A stretch of 56,681 nt of DNA from Actinomycetes bacterium. GTDB lineage: Bacteria; Actinomycetota; Acidimicrobiia; Acidimicrobiales; RAAP-2. The notes beneath the pieces are model-generated. The model ran no database searches. It saw only the letters and a program-made list of their open reading frames with translations, and was not told where the DNA came from. Positions 38,203 through 47,306 of the stretch are shown piece after piece. The first letter of the stretch is position 1. Each line of letters begins with the position of its first letter. The stretch covers positions 1 to 56,681 of the forward strand of contig JAJZJC010000008.1 in the NCBI GenBank assembly GCA_021810205.1, given 5' to 3'. A program made the translations under genes and the position numbers.

Positions 38203-38397
38203 ATGCCGAAGATGAAGACGGACCGGGGGGCGGCCAAGCGCGTGAAGATCACGGGCACCGGCCGGCTGCGGCGGCGCCAGCAGAACCGGTCGCACCTCTT
38301 GGAGAAGAAGAACAGCGTGCGGACGCGACGTCTGTCGCACGAGACCGACTTTGCATCCGGTGACGAGCGGCGCATCCGGCGCATGCTCGGCATCTGA
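38203..38397 (+). CDS. rpmI: 50S ribosomal protein L35
   Basis: 64 aa basic protein with MPKMKTDRGAAKRVKITGTG and RRRQQNRSHLLEKKN, the L35 signature (K-T-x-K/R-x-AxKRfkxTgtGk). It lies 4 nt after infC and 9 nt before rplT in the conserved infC-rpmI-rplT order. Confidence 0.97.
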   Translation: MPKMKTDRGAAKRVKITGTGRLRRRQQNRSHLLEKKNSVRTRRLSHETDFASGDERRIRRMLGI

Positions 38398-38406
38398 GGA
38401 GGACAG

Positions 38407-38769
38407 ATGGCACGAGTCAAGCGCGCGATCCACGGCCGCAAGCACCACCGGGCGGTGCTCGAGCAGGCCAAGGGATACTACGGCGACAAGAGCCGGACCT
38501 ATCGCGCCGCGAACGAGCAGGTCATGCACTCCCTGCAGTACGCGTACCGCGACCGACGCGCTCGCAAGGGCGACTTCCGCAAGCTGTGGATCCAGCGGAT
38601 CAATGCCGCGGCCCGCACGCACGGCATGAGCTACTCCAGGTTCATCGCCGGGCTGCACGAAGCCGGCGTCGAGGTGGATCGCAAGGTGCTGGCCGATCTG
38701 GCTGTCAGCGACGACGACGCGTTCGGCGCGCTCGTGGCGGTCGCGGGCCGGGCGCTGGCAGCGTCCTGA
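38407..38769 (+). CDS. rplT: 50S ribosomal protein L20
   Basis: 120 aa. [40 protein letters not shown] and [15 protein letters not shown] are typical. L20 is required for early 50S assembly and in other bacteria represses this operon by binding its leader. AGGAGG lies just upstream of ATG 38407. The stop overlaps the next gene as CTGA. Confidence 0.98.
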   Translation: MARVKRAIHGRKHHRAVLEQAKGYYGDKSRTYRAANEQVMHSLQYAYRDRRARKGDFRKLWIQRINAAARTHGMSYSRFIAGLHEAGVEVDRKVLADLAVSDDDAFGALVAVAGRALAAS

Positions 38770-39554
38770 CGCTCGCGTACTCGCACCAGCGGGTACGCCG
38801 TATCCGGCGGCTCCTGCACCGCCGGGCGGCTCGCTGGTCCGAACGGGTCTTCGTCGCCGAAGGCAGCGAGGTCATCCGCACCGGCCTCGAGGCCGGTGCG
38901 GTGCCCGAGTCGGTCTACCTCTCGCCCGACGGTGTCGCGGACCCCGACGTCGCTGCCCTGGCGGCCGTCGCGGCCCAGGTGGGTGCACGCGTGCTCGAGC
39001 TGGCGCCCGGGGTACTCGAACGGGTCGCCGCCACCGTGACGCCCCAGCCTGTGCTCGCGGTCTTCCCGATGCTCGACGTGCCCGTGGTTCCCGCAAGCGG
39101 GCGTTTCGTCGTCGTGATGGCCGATGTCCGTGACCCCGGCAACGCCGGCACCGTGCTGCGCAGCGCGGACGCGTCGGGCGCCGACGCGGTGGTGTGCTGC
39201 GGGGGCACGGTCGACCCGTACAACCCCAAGACCGTGCGTGCCTCGGCCGGCTCGCTCTTCCATGTGCCGATCGTGGTGGAGCGCGACGCGGCGGCGGCAC
39301 TCCACGCGCTCTCGGGTTACCGGCGCGTCGGCGCCGTGGTGCGGGGCGGCGAGGACTACACGGACTACGACTGGACCCAGCCGAGCGCGCTCGTCCTCGG
39401 CAACGAGGCTGCGGGGATTGGGGGCGAGCTCGCGCTCGACGCCCGCGTGGTCATCCCGATGCAGGGGCGCGCCGAGTCGTTGAATGTCGGCATGGCATGC
39501 GCGGTGCTCTGCTTCGAAGCTGCGCGCCAGCGCCGGACTACGATGCCCCGATGA
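38766..39554 (+). CDS. SpoU-family RNA 2'-O-methyltransferase, apparent CTG start
   Basis: 262 aa. The N-terminal RNA-binding region reads [20 protein letters not shown] then [16 protein letters not shown]; the SPOUT knot has [33 protein letters not shown] and [19 protein letters not shown], the three SpoU motifs including the catalytic Arg and Asn. It would transfer methyl groups from SAM to rRNA or tRNA ribose; the target is unknown. CTG 38766 overlaps the rplT stop as CTGA; no ATG, GTG or TTG occurs in frame near the conserved N-terminus. Confidence 0.88.
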   Translation: MTLAYSHQRVRRIRRLLHRRAARWSERVFVAEGSEVIRTGLEAGAVPESVYLSPDGVADPDVAALAAVAAQVGARVLELAPGVLERVAATVTPQPVLAVFPMLDVPVVPASGRFVVVMADVRDPGNAGTVLRSADASGADAVVCCGGTVDPYNPKTVRASAGSLFHVPIVVERDAAAALHALSGYRRVGAVVRGGEDYTDYDWTQPSALVLGNEAAGIGGELALDARVVIPMQGRAESLNVGMACAVLCFEAARQRRTTMPR

Positions 39555-40597
39555 CAGTGCCGGCCACAGTGGCGCGCATCGAACGCGAGGCTGCCGACGC
39601 GCTCGCCGGCGCGGCGAACGTCGAGGAGCTCCGCGGCGTAGTGACCATGGTGCTCGGCAAGCGAAGTCCGATCGTGCGCGTACACCGCGAGCTCGGTGCG
39701 CTCGACCCCGACGCTCGTCGCACGGTCGGCAAGCAGCTCCACGACACGCGCGAGCGCCTCGAGGCGCTCGCGGCCGAGCGCCTCGAGGCGCTCGCCGGAG
39801 CGGCGCGTGCCGCGCGGCTCGAGGCCGACCGCCTCGACCTCACCGAGGTGGGCGCCGTCGTCTCATCGATGTCGCGCGGCCATCTCCATCTCGTCGACCA
39901 GACGCGCCGCGCGCTAGAGGACGTGTTCGTGGGGATGGGCTTCGAGGTCGAAGAGGGCCCCGAGACCGAGACCGACTGGTACAACTTCGTCGCGCTGAAC
40001 ATCCCGCTCGCGCATCCGGCGCGCAGCATGTGGGACACCTTCTTTCTCGACGTGGGGGAGCCCGAGACCGTCCTGCTCCGCACGCACACCTCGCCGGTGC
40101 AGATCCGGCTCATGGAGCGCCACGCGCCGCCGTTCCACGCGGTCATGCCCGGTCGCACCTTCCGGCGAGAGACGCGTGACGCGAGCCACCTCGCCGTGTT
40201 CCACCAGCTCGAAGGGCTCGTCGTGGACCACGGGATCACCTTCGCCGACCTCGCCGGCACCGTGGAGACGTTCGCCAACGCCTACTTCGGGCCCGACATC
40301 CACACGCGCCTGCGCCCGGGCTACTTCCCATTCACCGAGCCGTCGGCGGAAGTCGACGTCACCTGCACCATCTGCCGCGGCGAGGGGTGCCGGACCTGTT
40401 CGCACACCGGATGGCTGGAGCTCGCAGGGTGCGGCATGGTCGACCCCGCGGTCTTCGACGCGGTGGGGATCGACGCAGAGGAGTGGACGGGCTTCGCGTT
40501 CGGGTTCGGTATTGACCGGTGCGCGCAAATGCGACACCAGCTCGCGGACCTGCGGTTGCTCGACGAGAACGACGTCCGGTTCCTGAGGCAGTTCTGA
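39551..40597 (+). CDS. pheS: Phenylalanyl-tRNA synthetase alpha subunit
   Basis: 348 aa class II synthetase subunit. An N-terminal coiled coil (residues ~1-90, with ERLEAL repeated) precedes the catalytic core: HLHLVDQTRRALEDVFVGMGF (motif 1), HTSPVQIRLM and FRRETRDASHLAVFHQLEG (motif 2), and GFGIDRCAQMR (motif 3). Cysteines in CTICRGEGCRTC are normal for PheS. ATG 39551 follows TACGAT (39539-39544) by 6 nt while also overlapping the SpoU gene stop, so it may be both coupled and leaderless. Confidence 0.97.
   Translation: MTVPATVARIEREAADALAGAANVEELRGVVTMVLGKRSPIVRVHRELGALDPDARRTVGKQLHDTRERLEALAAERLEALAGAARAARLEADRLDLTEVGAVVSSMSRGHLHLVDQTRRALEDVFVGMGFEVEEGPETETDWYNFVALNIPLAHPARSMWDTFFLDVGEPETVLLRTHTSPVQIRLMERHAPPFHAVMPGRTFRRETRDASHLAVFHQLEGLVVDHGITFADLAGTVETFANAYFGPDIHTRLRPGYFPFTEPSAEVDVTCTICRGEGCRTCSHTGWLELAGCGMVDPAVFDAVGIDAEEWTGFAFGFGIDRCAQMRHQLADLRLLDENDVRFLRQF
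39752..39793. repeat. Tandem 18-bp perfect palindromes inside pheS
   Basis: GAGCGCCTCGAGGCGCTC, its own reverse complement, occurs at 39,752-39,769 and again at 39,776-39,793, 24 bp apart. It encodes ERLEAL twice in the coiled coil. Each palindrome could form a strong RNA hairpin. Confidence 0.85.
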
Positions 40598-43050
40598 TGC
40601 GCGCGCCGCTCAGCTGGTTGCGCGACTTCGCACCGTTCCCGAACGACATCCCAGCGCTCGTCGCCACCCTCGACGATCTCGGCCTCGTCGTGGAGCGGGT
40701 GGAGCGCGTCGGCGAAGGGATCGGCGACGTCGTCGTCGCTCGAGTACGCGACATCGCGCCGATCAAGGGGGCCGACCGGATCCGGCTGGTCACGGTCGAG
40801 ACCGGCGACGGGGCGGTCGAGGTCGTCTGCGGAGCGTGGAACTTCACAGTCGGTGACCTCGTGCCGCTCGCGCCCGTGGGCGCGGTGCTCCCCGGCGGCC
40901 TCGAGATCGCTCGCCGAAAGATGAAGGGCGTCGTCTCCAACGGCATGTTGTGCTCGGGGCACGAGCTCGGCCTGTCCGACGACCATGAGGGGATCCTGGT
41001 CATGGGCGACACCGACGGCGTCCGACCCGGGATGGCGCTGGCCGAGGCGCTTGGCGTACAGCCCGACGTCGTCTTCGACATCGCCGTCGAGGGCAACCGG
41101 CCCGACGCGTGGAGCATCGCGGGGGTGGCGCGAGATCTCGCCGGGAGGCTCCACCTCCCGTTCACCATCGGCGAGCCGACTCCGCCGCCGTCGCTCGGCG
41201 TGCCGGTGGGCTCGCTCGCGTCCCTCGAGATCGAGGACCCCGACATCTGCCCGCGCATGGTGGTGCGGGTGCTCGAAGAGGTCTCGGTGCGCCCGTCACC
41301 CCGCTGGCTCGCCCGCAGGCTGGTCCTCGCCGGCATGCGTCCGATCAACAACGTGGTCGACGCGTCGAATTACGTCATGGTCGAGCTCGGCCAGCCCACC
41401 CATCCCTACGACCTCGATCGGCTGGCAGGCGCCGGGCTGCGCGTTCGCCGCGCTCGACCCGGCGAGCAGCTCGTGACGCTCGACGGAGTCACCCGCACCC
41501 TCGGCGTGCGCGGGCGTGGGCTCGCGGACAGCGGTGAGGACTGCGTCATCTGTGATGCCGTGGGGAACCCCGTCGGCATCGGTGGGATCATGGGCGGCGA
41601 GTCGAGCGAGATCGGCGACGCGACGACCCGGGTGCTGCTCGAAGCCGCGTACTTCGCGCCGATGGCCATCGCCCGGACCTCCAAGCGCCTCGGGCTGCGC
41701 ACCGAAGCGTCCGCGCGCTTCGAGCGGGGGAGCGACCCCTGGGGCATCGACCGCTGCGTGGCGCGCTTCTGCGAGCTCGTTGGCGCTCCGGTGGCCGACG
41801 GCAGCCTCGACGTGCGTGGCGAGGTGCCGCAACCCTTCCGCTTGCGAGTCCCGACCGCCCGCGTGGAGGGCCTGCTCGGAGTCGCCCTCGCCCCGGACAC
41901 GGTGGCATCGCTGCTCGAGCCGATCGGCTTCGGCTGCGCGCCGGCGGACGGTTCGATCGACGTGACCGTGCCGACCAACCGCCCAGACGTGCGTCGAGGG
42001 CCCCACGGTGTCGCCGACGTCGTCGAGGAGATCGCCCGGACCTACGGGTACTCGAGGATCGAGCGCCGCCAGCCTGCCTGGCCGCAGCCGGGCCGCCTCA
42101 CCGCGTACCAGCGCGAGCGACGGCTGCTCGCGGACACCTTCTGCGGGCTCGGGGCGCTCGAGGCGTGGACGCCGACGCTCGTCGACGATGCCGACCACGC
42201 CCTCATGGGACTGCCCGGCGCCGCCGTCGCGGTCACCAACCCGATCGTGAAGGAAGAGGCGTGGCTGCGCCGTTCGTTGCTGCCCGGCCTCGTCCGGGCC
42301 CTCGCTCGCAATGCGAAGCGGCGCGAGGCCGCGGCGCGGCTCTTCGAGATCGGCACCGTCTTCTCGCACCCCGACGAGGCGGGCCGCGAGGCGCGTGGGG
42401 GAGCCGACGGCTCGGTGCCCGCGATGCTGCCCGGCGAGCGTGAGCTGTGCGCAGCGGTCCTGTTCGGCGAGGGCGACGATGCCAGGACCGCGGTCGGGGC
42501 GTGGCGGGTGGTGGCAGCGGCACTCCGGCTTGCCGCGGTCGACCTCGTTGCCGATGGCAACGTCGCTGGACTGCACCCGACGCGGGCGGCCGTGCTGGTC
42601 GCGTCGAGCGGCGAGCGGATCGGTGCGCTCGGCGAGGTCGACCCGGACGTCGCCGCAGCCCTCGGGATCGACGGCGTGCGGGTGGGCTGGATCGAGCTCG
42701 ACCTCGCCCGGCTTCTCGACCCGGCGGTCACCGCGCGGCGTCCGGAGGCCGCACAGCCGATCAGCCGCTTCCCGTCCTCCGACGTCGACCTCGCGTTCGT
42801 CACGCCCGAAGGCGTCCCTGCCGCGGCGGTCGAGGCCGTGATCGGGCGCGTGGCGGGGGAGCTGCTCGAGTCCGTGACCCTTTTCGACGTCTACCGGGGC
42901 CCGGCGGTGCCCGAGGGGACCAGGAGCCTGGCGTACCGGTTACGCTTCTGCGCGCCCGATCGCACCCTCACCGACGAGGAGGTCGGTACGCTGCGCCAGG
43001 CGATCGTCGACGCCGTGGCGGCCGAGACGACCGCTACCTTGCGCCAGTAG
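40597..43050 (+). CDS. pheT: Phenylalanyl-tRNA synthetase beta subunit
   Basis: 817 aa. It begins MRAPLSWLRDFAPFP; the tRNA-binding (EMAP-like) domain has GADRIRLVTVETGDG and NGMLCSGHELGL; the B3/B4 editing region has RPSPRWLARRLVLAGMRPIN and NVVDASNYVMVELGQP; the catalytic-like core has RTEASARFERGSDP; and the C-terminal ferredoxin-fold anticodon domain follows FPSSDVDLAFVTPEGV. It shares an A with the pheS stop (TGATG), so the two are coupled. Confidence 0.97.
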   Translation: MRAPLSWLRDFAPFPNDIPALVATLDDLGLVVERVERVGEGIGDVVVARVRDIAPIKGADRIRLVTVETGDGAVEVVCGAWNFTVGDLVPLAPVGAVLPGGLEIARRKMKGVVSNGMLCSGHELGLSDDHEGILVMGDTDGVRPGMALAEALGVQPDVVFDIAVEGNRPDAWSIAGVARDLAGRLHLPFTIGEPTPPPSLGVPVGSLASLEIEDPDICPRMVVRVLEEVSVRPSPRWLARRLVLAGMRPINNVVDASNYVMVELGQPTHPYDLDRLAGAGLRVRRARPGEQLVTLDGVTRTLGVRGRGLADSGEDCVICDAVGNPVGIGGIMGGESSEIGDATTRVLLEAAYFAPMAIARTSKRLGLRTEASARFERGSDPWGIDRCVARFCELVGAPVADGSLDVRGEVPQPFRLRVPTARVEGLLGVALAPDTVASLLEPIGFGCAPADGSIDVTVPTNRPDVRRGPHGVADVVEEIARTYGYSRIERRQPAWPQPGRLTAYQRERRLLADTFCGLGALEAWTPTLVDDADHALMGLPGAAVAVTNPIVKEEAWLRRSLLPGLVRALARNAKRREAAARLFEIGTVFSHPDEAGREARGGADGSVPAMLPGERELCAAVLFGEGDDARTAVGAWRVVAAALRLAAVDLVADGNVAGLHPTRAAVLVASSGERIGALGEVDPDVAAALGIDGVRVGWIELDLARLLDPAVTARRPEAAQPISRFPSSDVDLAFVTPEGVPAAAVEAVIGRVAGELLESVTLFDVYRGPAVPEGTRSLAYRLRFCAPDRTLTDEEVGTLRQAIVDAVAAETTATLRQ

Positions 43051-43060
43051 GCGTGCCGCT

Positions 43061-43102
43061 TGCATGTCTATGCGCAGGTGCGTATAAGATTGCACTCGTG
43101 CA
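43061..43102. promoter_or_regulatory. Tandem ARG boxes over the argC promoter
   Basis: Two ArgR-like half-palindromic sites lie side by side: TGCATGTCTATGCG (43,061-43,074) and CGTATAAGATTGCA (43,081-43,094), centres about 20 bp apart as in tandem ARG boxes. A third perfect palindrome TGCACTCGTGCA (43,091-43,102) covers the start codon. The second site overlaps the -10 TAAGAT (43,085-43,090), which ends 7 nt before the argC GTG. ArgR with arginine bound here would block RNA polymerase. Confidence 0.7.
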
Positions 43103-44138
43103 TGCGTGCTCCCATGGCCAGGGGAACCTCCGATCCGCCGGCGTTGTCGGCGCATCGGGGTATGCCGGCACGGAGCTCCTTCGCCTGCTCGCAGGCCACC
43201 CGAACCTCGAGGTGGTCGTGGCCGCCGCCGGGGGCGCGGCTGGGACCCCTGTCGCGTCGCACACCCCGTCGCTTGCGGCCGCCTACCCGTCGCTCGACTA
43301 CGAGCCCATCGACGTCACACGCCTCGCGGGACTCGATGTGACCTTCCTCGCCCTCCCGCACGGCGAGTCGCAGCGGCTCGTCCCCGAGCTGGGCACGACG
43401 CTCGTCGTCGACCTGGCCGCCGACTTCCGGTTGAAAGATCCGGCGCTCTACCCGCAGTGGTACGGCAAGGAGCATGCTGCACCACACCTGCTCGCAGACT
43501 TCGTCTACGGCCTCCCAGAGCTGTCCCGCCACGAGCTGCGCCTGACCCACCGAGTGGCGGTGCCCGGGTGCTATCCGACTGCGGCCGCCATCGCGTTGGC
43601 GCCGTTCACCCGCGCCGGGGTGCTGGACGGCGCGGCGGTGATCGTGGACGCGGCGAGCGGAGCGTCGGGAGCGGGCCGGGCGCCCAGCGACACGCTGCAC
43701 TTCGGCACCGTCGACGAGGACTTCCGCGCCTACAGCCTGCTCACGCACCGTCACACTCCCGAGATGGAGCAGGTGCTCGGTTGCAGCGTCGTGTTCACGC
43801 CCCACCTCGCGCCGATGACGAGGGGCATCCTCGCGACGTGCTATGCGCGTCCTGCTCGGCCGCTGTCGTCGGCGGACGCGATGGCTGTCCTCCACGAGGC
43901 CTATGACAGCGAGCGTTTCGTCGTGGTGACCGACGCGCCACCGTCGACGAAGGCGACCTCGGGCTCGAACTGCGTCCACGTGCACGCTGGCGTCGACGAG
44001 CGCACCGGGTGGCTGCTCGTCGTGTGTGCCCTCGACAATCTCGTAAAAGGAGCGGCGGGGCAGGCGATCCAGTGCGCCAATCTCGCCCTCGACTTCGACG
44101 AAGGTCTCGGTCTCCCGATCGCCGGGGTGTTCCCGTGA
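43098..44138 (+). CDS. argC: N-acetyl-gamma-glutamyl-phosphate reductase
   Basis: 346 aa NADPH-dependent enzyme, third arginine step. SAGVVGASGYAGTELLRLLAGHP is the NADP fold, VVDLAADFRLKD and YGLPEL follow, and the active-site Cys is in VAVPGCYPTAAAIAL; HTPEMEQVLG and FTPHLAPMTRGI complete the site. GTG 43098 is chosen from the -10 spacing; it gives a ~14-residue tail (MHACSHGQGNLRS) before the Rossmann fold. It overlaps argJ (GTGA). Confidence 0.95.
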   Translation: MHACSHGQGNLRSAGVVGASGYAGTELLRLLAGHPNLEVVVAAAGGAAGTPVASHTPSLAAAYPSLDYEPIDVTRLAGLDVTFLALPHGESQRLVPELGTTLVVDLAADFRLKDPALYPQWYGKEHAAPHLLADFVYGLPELSRHELRLTHRVAVPGCYPTAAAIALAPFTRAGVLDGAAVIVDAASGASGAGRAPSDTLHFGTVDEDFRAYSLLTHRHTPEMEQVLGCSVVFTPHLAPMTRGILATCYARPARPLSSADAMAVLHEAYDSERFVVVTDAPPSTKATSGSNCVHVHAGVDERTGWLLVVCALDNLVKGAAGQAIQCANLALDFDEGLGLPIAGVFP

Positions 44139-45325
44139 GCGTCACCGCGGCGCGTGGGTTCGTGGCCGCCGGCGGAGCGATCGGTATCAAGTCTGGCGGT
44201 GTGCCCGACCTCGCCGTCGTGGCGACGGCCCACGGCCGGGCGGTGCCGGCCGCCGGCGTGTTCACGCAGAACCTCGCGGCTGCTGCGCCCGTCCAAGTCA
44301 GCCGGGCGCACCTCGCGGCGACCGGGGGGAGTGCCGCCGGGGTGGTGCTCTCGTCGGGCAACGCGAACGCGGCGACCGGCCCCGCCGGGGTGGAAGCGGC
44401 CGAGGCGCTCTGCCGACTGACCGCTGTGGCCATCGGCGCGTCGACCGAGGAGATCCTCGTCTGCCAGACCGGGCTGATCGGTGTGCCCTTCCCGGCGGGG
44501 GTGCTCGACGCAGTCCCTGCGGTCGTCGGTGCTCGCGCTGGGGGCGCCGTCGCCGGCGCCGCGGCAGCGACCGCGATCATGACGACCGATACGGTGCGAA
44601 AGGAGGCCGTCACCACGGTTGGCACCGCCGGCGGCACCGCCGGCGGCCCGTGCATCGTCGGCGGCATGGCCAAGGGAGCGGCGATGTTGGCGCCGAACAT
44701 GGCGACCATGCTCGCCGTCCTCACCACCGACGCCGAAGCGGACGCGGCGACGCTCCACAGGGTGCTTCGTGGCGCCGTGCGAGCCTCGTTCAACGAGATG
44801 ACGGTGGACGGTGCCACCTCGACCAACGACACGGTGTTGCTGCTCGCAAGCGGGCTCGCGGGACCCGTCGAGACCGACGCGCTGGCCGGCGCGGTGGCAC
44901 TCGTCTGCAGCGAGCTCGCCGCGGCGATGGTGGCGGATGCGGAAGGCGCGACCAAGGTCGCCCGTGTCACGGTCAGCGGTGCCGCGAGCGATGCCGAGGC
45001 GCATCGCGCCGCCCGCAAGGTGGCGAGCTCCCTGCTCGTGAAGTGCTCGCTCAACGGCGCGGACCCCTACTGGGGGCGCGTCGTGAGCGAGCTCGGCTCG
45101 GCAGGGGTGGGCTTCGACCTCGACCGTGTGTCGGTGCGATACGGCGGCATCGAGGTGTGTCGGGCCGGCATGGCTGCGGGCCATGACGGAGCGGCTGTCG
45201 CCGCGCACATGGCGGGACGCCATGTGGAGATCTCCTGTGACCTCGGCCTCGGCAGTGGCCGGGGCGCGGTGCTCACGACCGACCTCGGCTACGGCTACAT
45301 CGACGAGAACCGGACGACGTCGTGA
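44135..45325 (+). CDS. argJ: Glutamate N-acetyltransferase / amino-acid acetyltransferase ArgJ
   Basis: 396 aa Ntn-type enzyme that recycles the acetyl group from N-acetylornithine to glutamate. The self-cleavage site is in KGAAMLAPNMATMLAVLTTD, with the nucleophile Thr following MA. FTQNLAAAAPVQVSR, LSSGNANAATGPAG, TSTNDTVLLLASG and SLNGADPYWGRV are further signatures. Use of ArgJ makes the pathway cyclic. Whether it also uses acetyl-CoA (bifunctional) cannot be read from sequence. Confidence 0.96.
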   Translation: MSVTAARGFVAAGGAIGIKSGGVPDLAVVATAHGRAVPAAGVFTQNLAAAAPVQVSRAHLAATGGSAAGVVLSSGNANAATGPAGVEAAEALCRLTAVAIGASTEEILVCQTGLIGVPFPAGVLDAVPAVVGARAGGAVAGAAAATAIMTTDTVRKEAVTTVGTAGGTAGGPCIVGGMAKGAAMLAPNMATMLAVLTTDAEADAATLHRVLRGAVRASFNEMTVDGATSTNDTVLLLASGLAGPVETDALAGAVALVCSELAAAMVADAEGATKVARVTVSGAASDAEAHRAARKVASSLLVKCSLNGADPYWGRVVSELGSAGVGFDLDRVSVRYGGIEVCRAGMAAGHDGAAVAAHMAGRHVEISCDLGLGSGRGAVLTTDLGYGYIDENRTTS

Positions 45326-46170
45326 CGGCCCCGACCGACCGTGCCGCGATCCTCATCGAGGCGCTTCCGTATATTCGCCGCTTCCACGGCGCGACCGTCG
45401 TAGTGAAGTACGGCGGGAATGCGCTCGCCGGCTCCGAGGTGGCCTCCTTCGCTGAGGACGTGGTGCTCTTGCACAGCGTCGGGATCAAGCCGGTGGTGGT
45501 CCACGGTGGCGGACCGCAGATCGGCGAGCTTCTCGATCGCCTGGGCATGCAGAGCGAGTTTCGCGACGGGCTCCGGGTGACCGACGCCGAGACCCTCGAC
45601 GTGGCCCGCATGGTGCTGGTCGGAAAGGTGAACCGTGACATCGTCTCGGCGATGAACGTGCATGGTCCGATCGCGGTCGGGCTTTCCGGCGAGGACGCGA
45701 AGCTGATCACCGCCGCGCCCCATTCAGTGGAGCTCGGCTTCGTGGGCACGGTCCTCGCGGTCGATCCCTCGATCCTGCGCCGCCTGCTCGCTGAGGACCT
45801 CGTGCCCGTGGTGGCGACGATCGGCGCCGACGAGACCGGCCAGGCGTACAACATCAACGCGGACACCGTCGCCGGTGCGATCGCTGCCTCCCTCGACGCC
45901 GAAAAGCTCGTCTTCCTCTCCGACGTCGAAGGCGTCCGGGAAGACCCCTCCGACGCGAGCTCGTGCATCCGGCGGCTCAGTGCCGACCGCCTCGCCGAGC
46001 TGCTCGAGTCGGGACGGGCGGCGGGCGGCATGATTCCCAAGGCCGAGGCATGCGTGCGGGCGGTGCGGGCGGGTGTACGCCGGGCGCACATCCTCGATGG
46101 CCGCATCGAGCATGCCATCCTCCTCGAACTCTTCACCGACGGCGGTATCGGCACCATGGTGATGCCATGA
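45322..46170 (+). CDS. argB: Acetylglutamate kinase
   Basis: 282 aa. It phosphorylates N-acetylglutamate. VVVKYGGNALAG and VVVHGGGPQIGELLDRLG bind phosphate, and GGMIPKAEACVRAVRAGV closes the site. The N-terminal AAILIEALPYIRRFHGATV is the helix typical of the hexameric arginine-inhibited form, implying feedback control on top of ArgR. GTG 45322 overlaps argJ. Confidence 0.96.
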   Translation: MTAPTDRAAILIEALPYIRRFHGATVVVKYGGNALAGSEVASFAEDVVLLHSVGIKPVVVHGGGPQIGELLDRLGMQSEFRDGLRVTDAETLDVARMVLVGKVNRDIVSAMNVHGPIAVGLSGEDAKLITAAPHSVELGFVGTVLAVDPSILRRLLAEDLVPVVATIGADETGQAYNINADTVAGAIAASLDAEKLVFLSDVEGVREDPSDASSCIRRLSADRLAELLESGRAAGGMIPKAEACVRAVRAGVRRAHILDGRIEHAILLELFTDGGIGTMVMP

Positions 46171-47306
46171 CGCTCATGCACACGTACGCGCCGCCCGCTG
46201 TCGTCTTCGCGCGGGGCAGCGGCAGCGAGCTCTTCGACACCGCGGGACGGCGGTACCTCGACTTCGTCTCGGGGCTCGCAGTCACCTCCTTGGGTCATGC
46301 CCACCCCGACGTCGCGGCTGCGCTCGTTGCGCAAGCTGGACGGCTGTGGCACACCTCGAACCTCTATGGCAACGAGCTCGCGCCCGAGGTGGCGGCGACC
46401 ATTGACCGCCTCATCGGGGGCGGGGGAGAGGTGTTCTTCTGCAACTCGGGGGCCGAGGCCAACGAATGCGCCCTGAAGCTCGCCCGCAAGTGGGCGGGCC
46501 CTGGTCGCCACGTGGTGGTCGCCACGTGGGACTCCTTCCATGGACGGACGCTCGCCACCCTCCACGCGACCGGCCAACCCGCCAAGCACGCACCGTTCGC
46601 GCCTCTACCCGAGGGGTTCGTCCACGTCGCCTACGACGACCTGGACGCGATGGACTCGGCGCTGGACCCTGCGACCGTCGGCGCCGTGCTCGTCGAGCCG
46701 ATCCAGGGAGAGGGTGGCGTGATCGTCCCCTCCTCGGACTATCTGGCAGGGCTGCGGCGTCTGTGCACCGAGCGCGGGGTGCTGCTCATGTGTGACGAGG
46801 TGCAGACCGGCTTCGGCCGTACGGGACGTTGGTTCGGGTTCCAGTCCGGGCCGTTGCGCCCCGACGTGGTGACCATGGCGAAGGCGCTGGGTAACGGAAT
46901 GCCGGTCGGCGCGTGCTGGGCGAGGGCGGAGGTGGCCGCGGCCTTCTCCCCAGGGGACCACGCGACGACCTTCGGCGGGCAGCCGCTGGCGATGTCTGCG
47001 GCGCGAGCGACGCTCGAAGTCATGGAGCGCGAGGACGTGTGCCGACGGGCACAGCATGCCGGCGCGCGCCTTCGCCAAGGGCTCGAGTCTCTTCCGGGCG
47101 TGCGCGAGGTCCGTGGCGAGGGCCTGCTCCTGGCCGCGGTGCTGACCGAGGGTCGCGCGGCCGAGATCGCGAGCGCGGCGCTCGCCGAGGGCTTGCTCGT
47201 GAACCCCGTTCGCTCCGACGCCCTCCGACTGGCGCCGTCGCTCCTCGTGAGCGACGCGCATGTCGACGAGGCCGTCGGCGTGCTCTCCGAGGTGTGCGCG
47301 CGATGA
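46167..47306 (+). CDS. argD: Acetylornithine aminotransferase
   Basis: 379 aa class III PLP aminotransferase. FCNSGAEANECALKLAR, SFHGRTLATLHATGQ, VEPIQGEGGV, LLMCDEVQTGFGRTG and the PLP lysine in TMAKALGNGMPVGA are present. It converts N-acetylglutamate semialdehyde to N-acetylornithine. ATG 46167 overlaps argB; the end overlaps argR. argF, often the next gene, is missing here. Confidence 0.95.
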   Translation: MTLMHTYAPPAVVFARGSGSELFDTAGRRYLDFVSGLAVTSLGHAHPDVAAALVAQAGRLWHTSNLYGNELAPEVAATIDRLIGGGGEVFFCNSGAEANECALKLARKWAGPGRHVVVATWDSFHGRTLATLHATGQPAKHAPFAPLPEGFVHVAYDDLDAMDSALDPATVGAVLVEPIQGEGGVIVPSSDYLAGLRRLCTERGVLLMCDEVQTGFGRTGRWFGFQSGPLRPDVVTMAKALGNGMPVGACWARAEVAAAFSPGDHATTFGGQPLAMSAARATLEVMEREDVCRRAQHAGARLRQGLESLPGVREVRGEGLLLAAVLTEGRAAEIASAALAEGLLVNPVRSDALRLAPSLLVSDAHVDEAVGVLSEVCAR

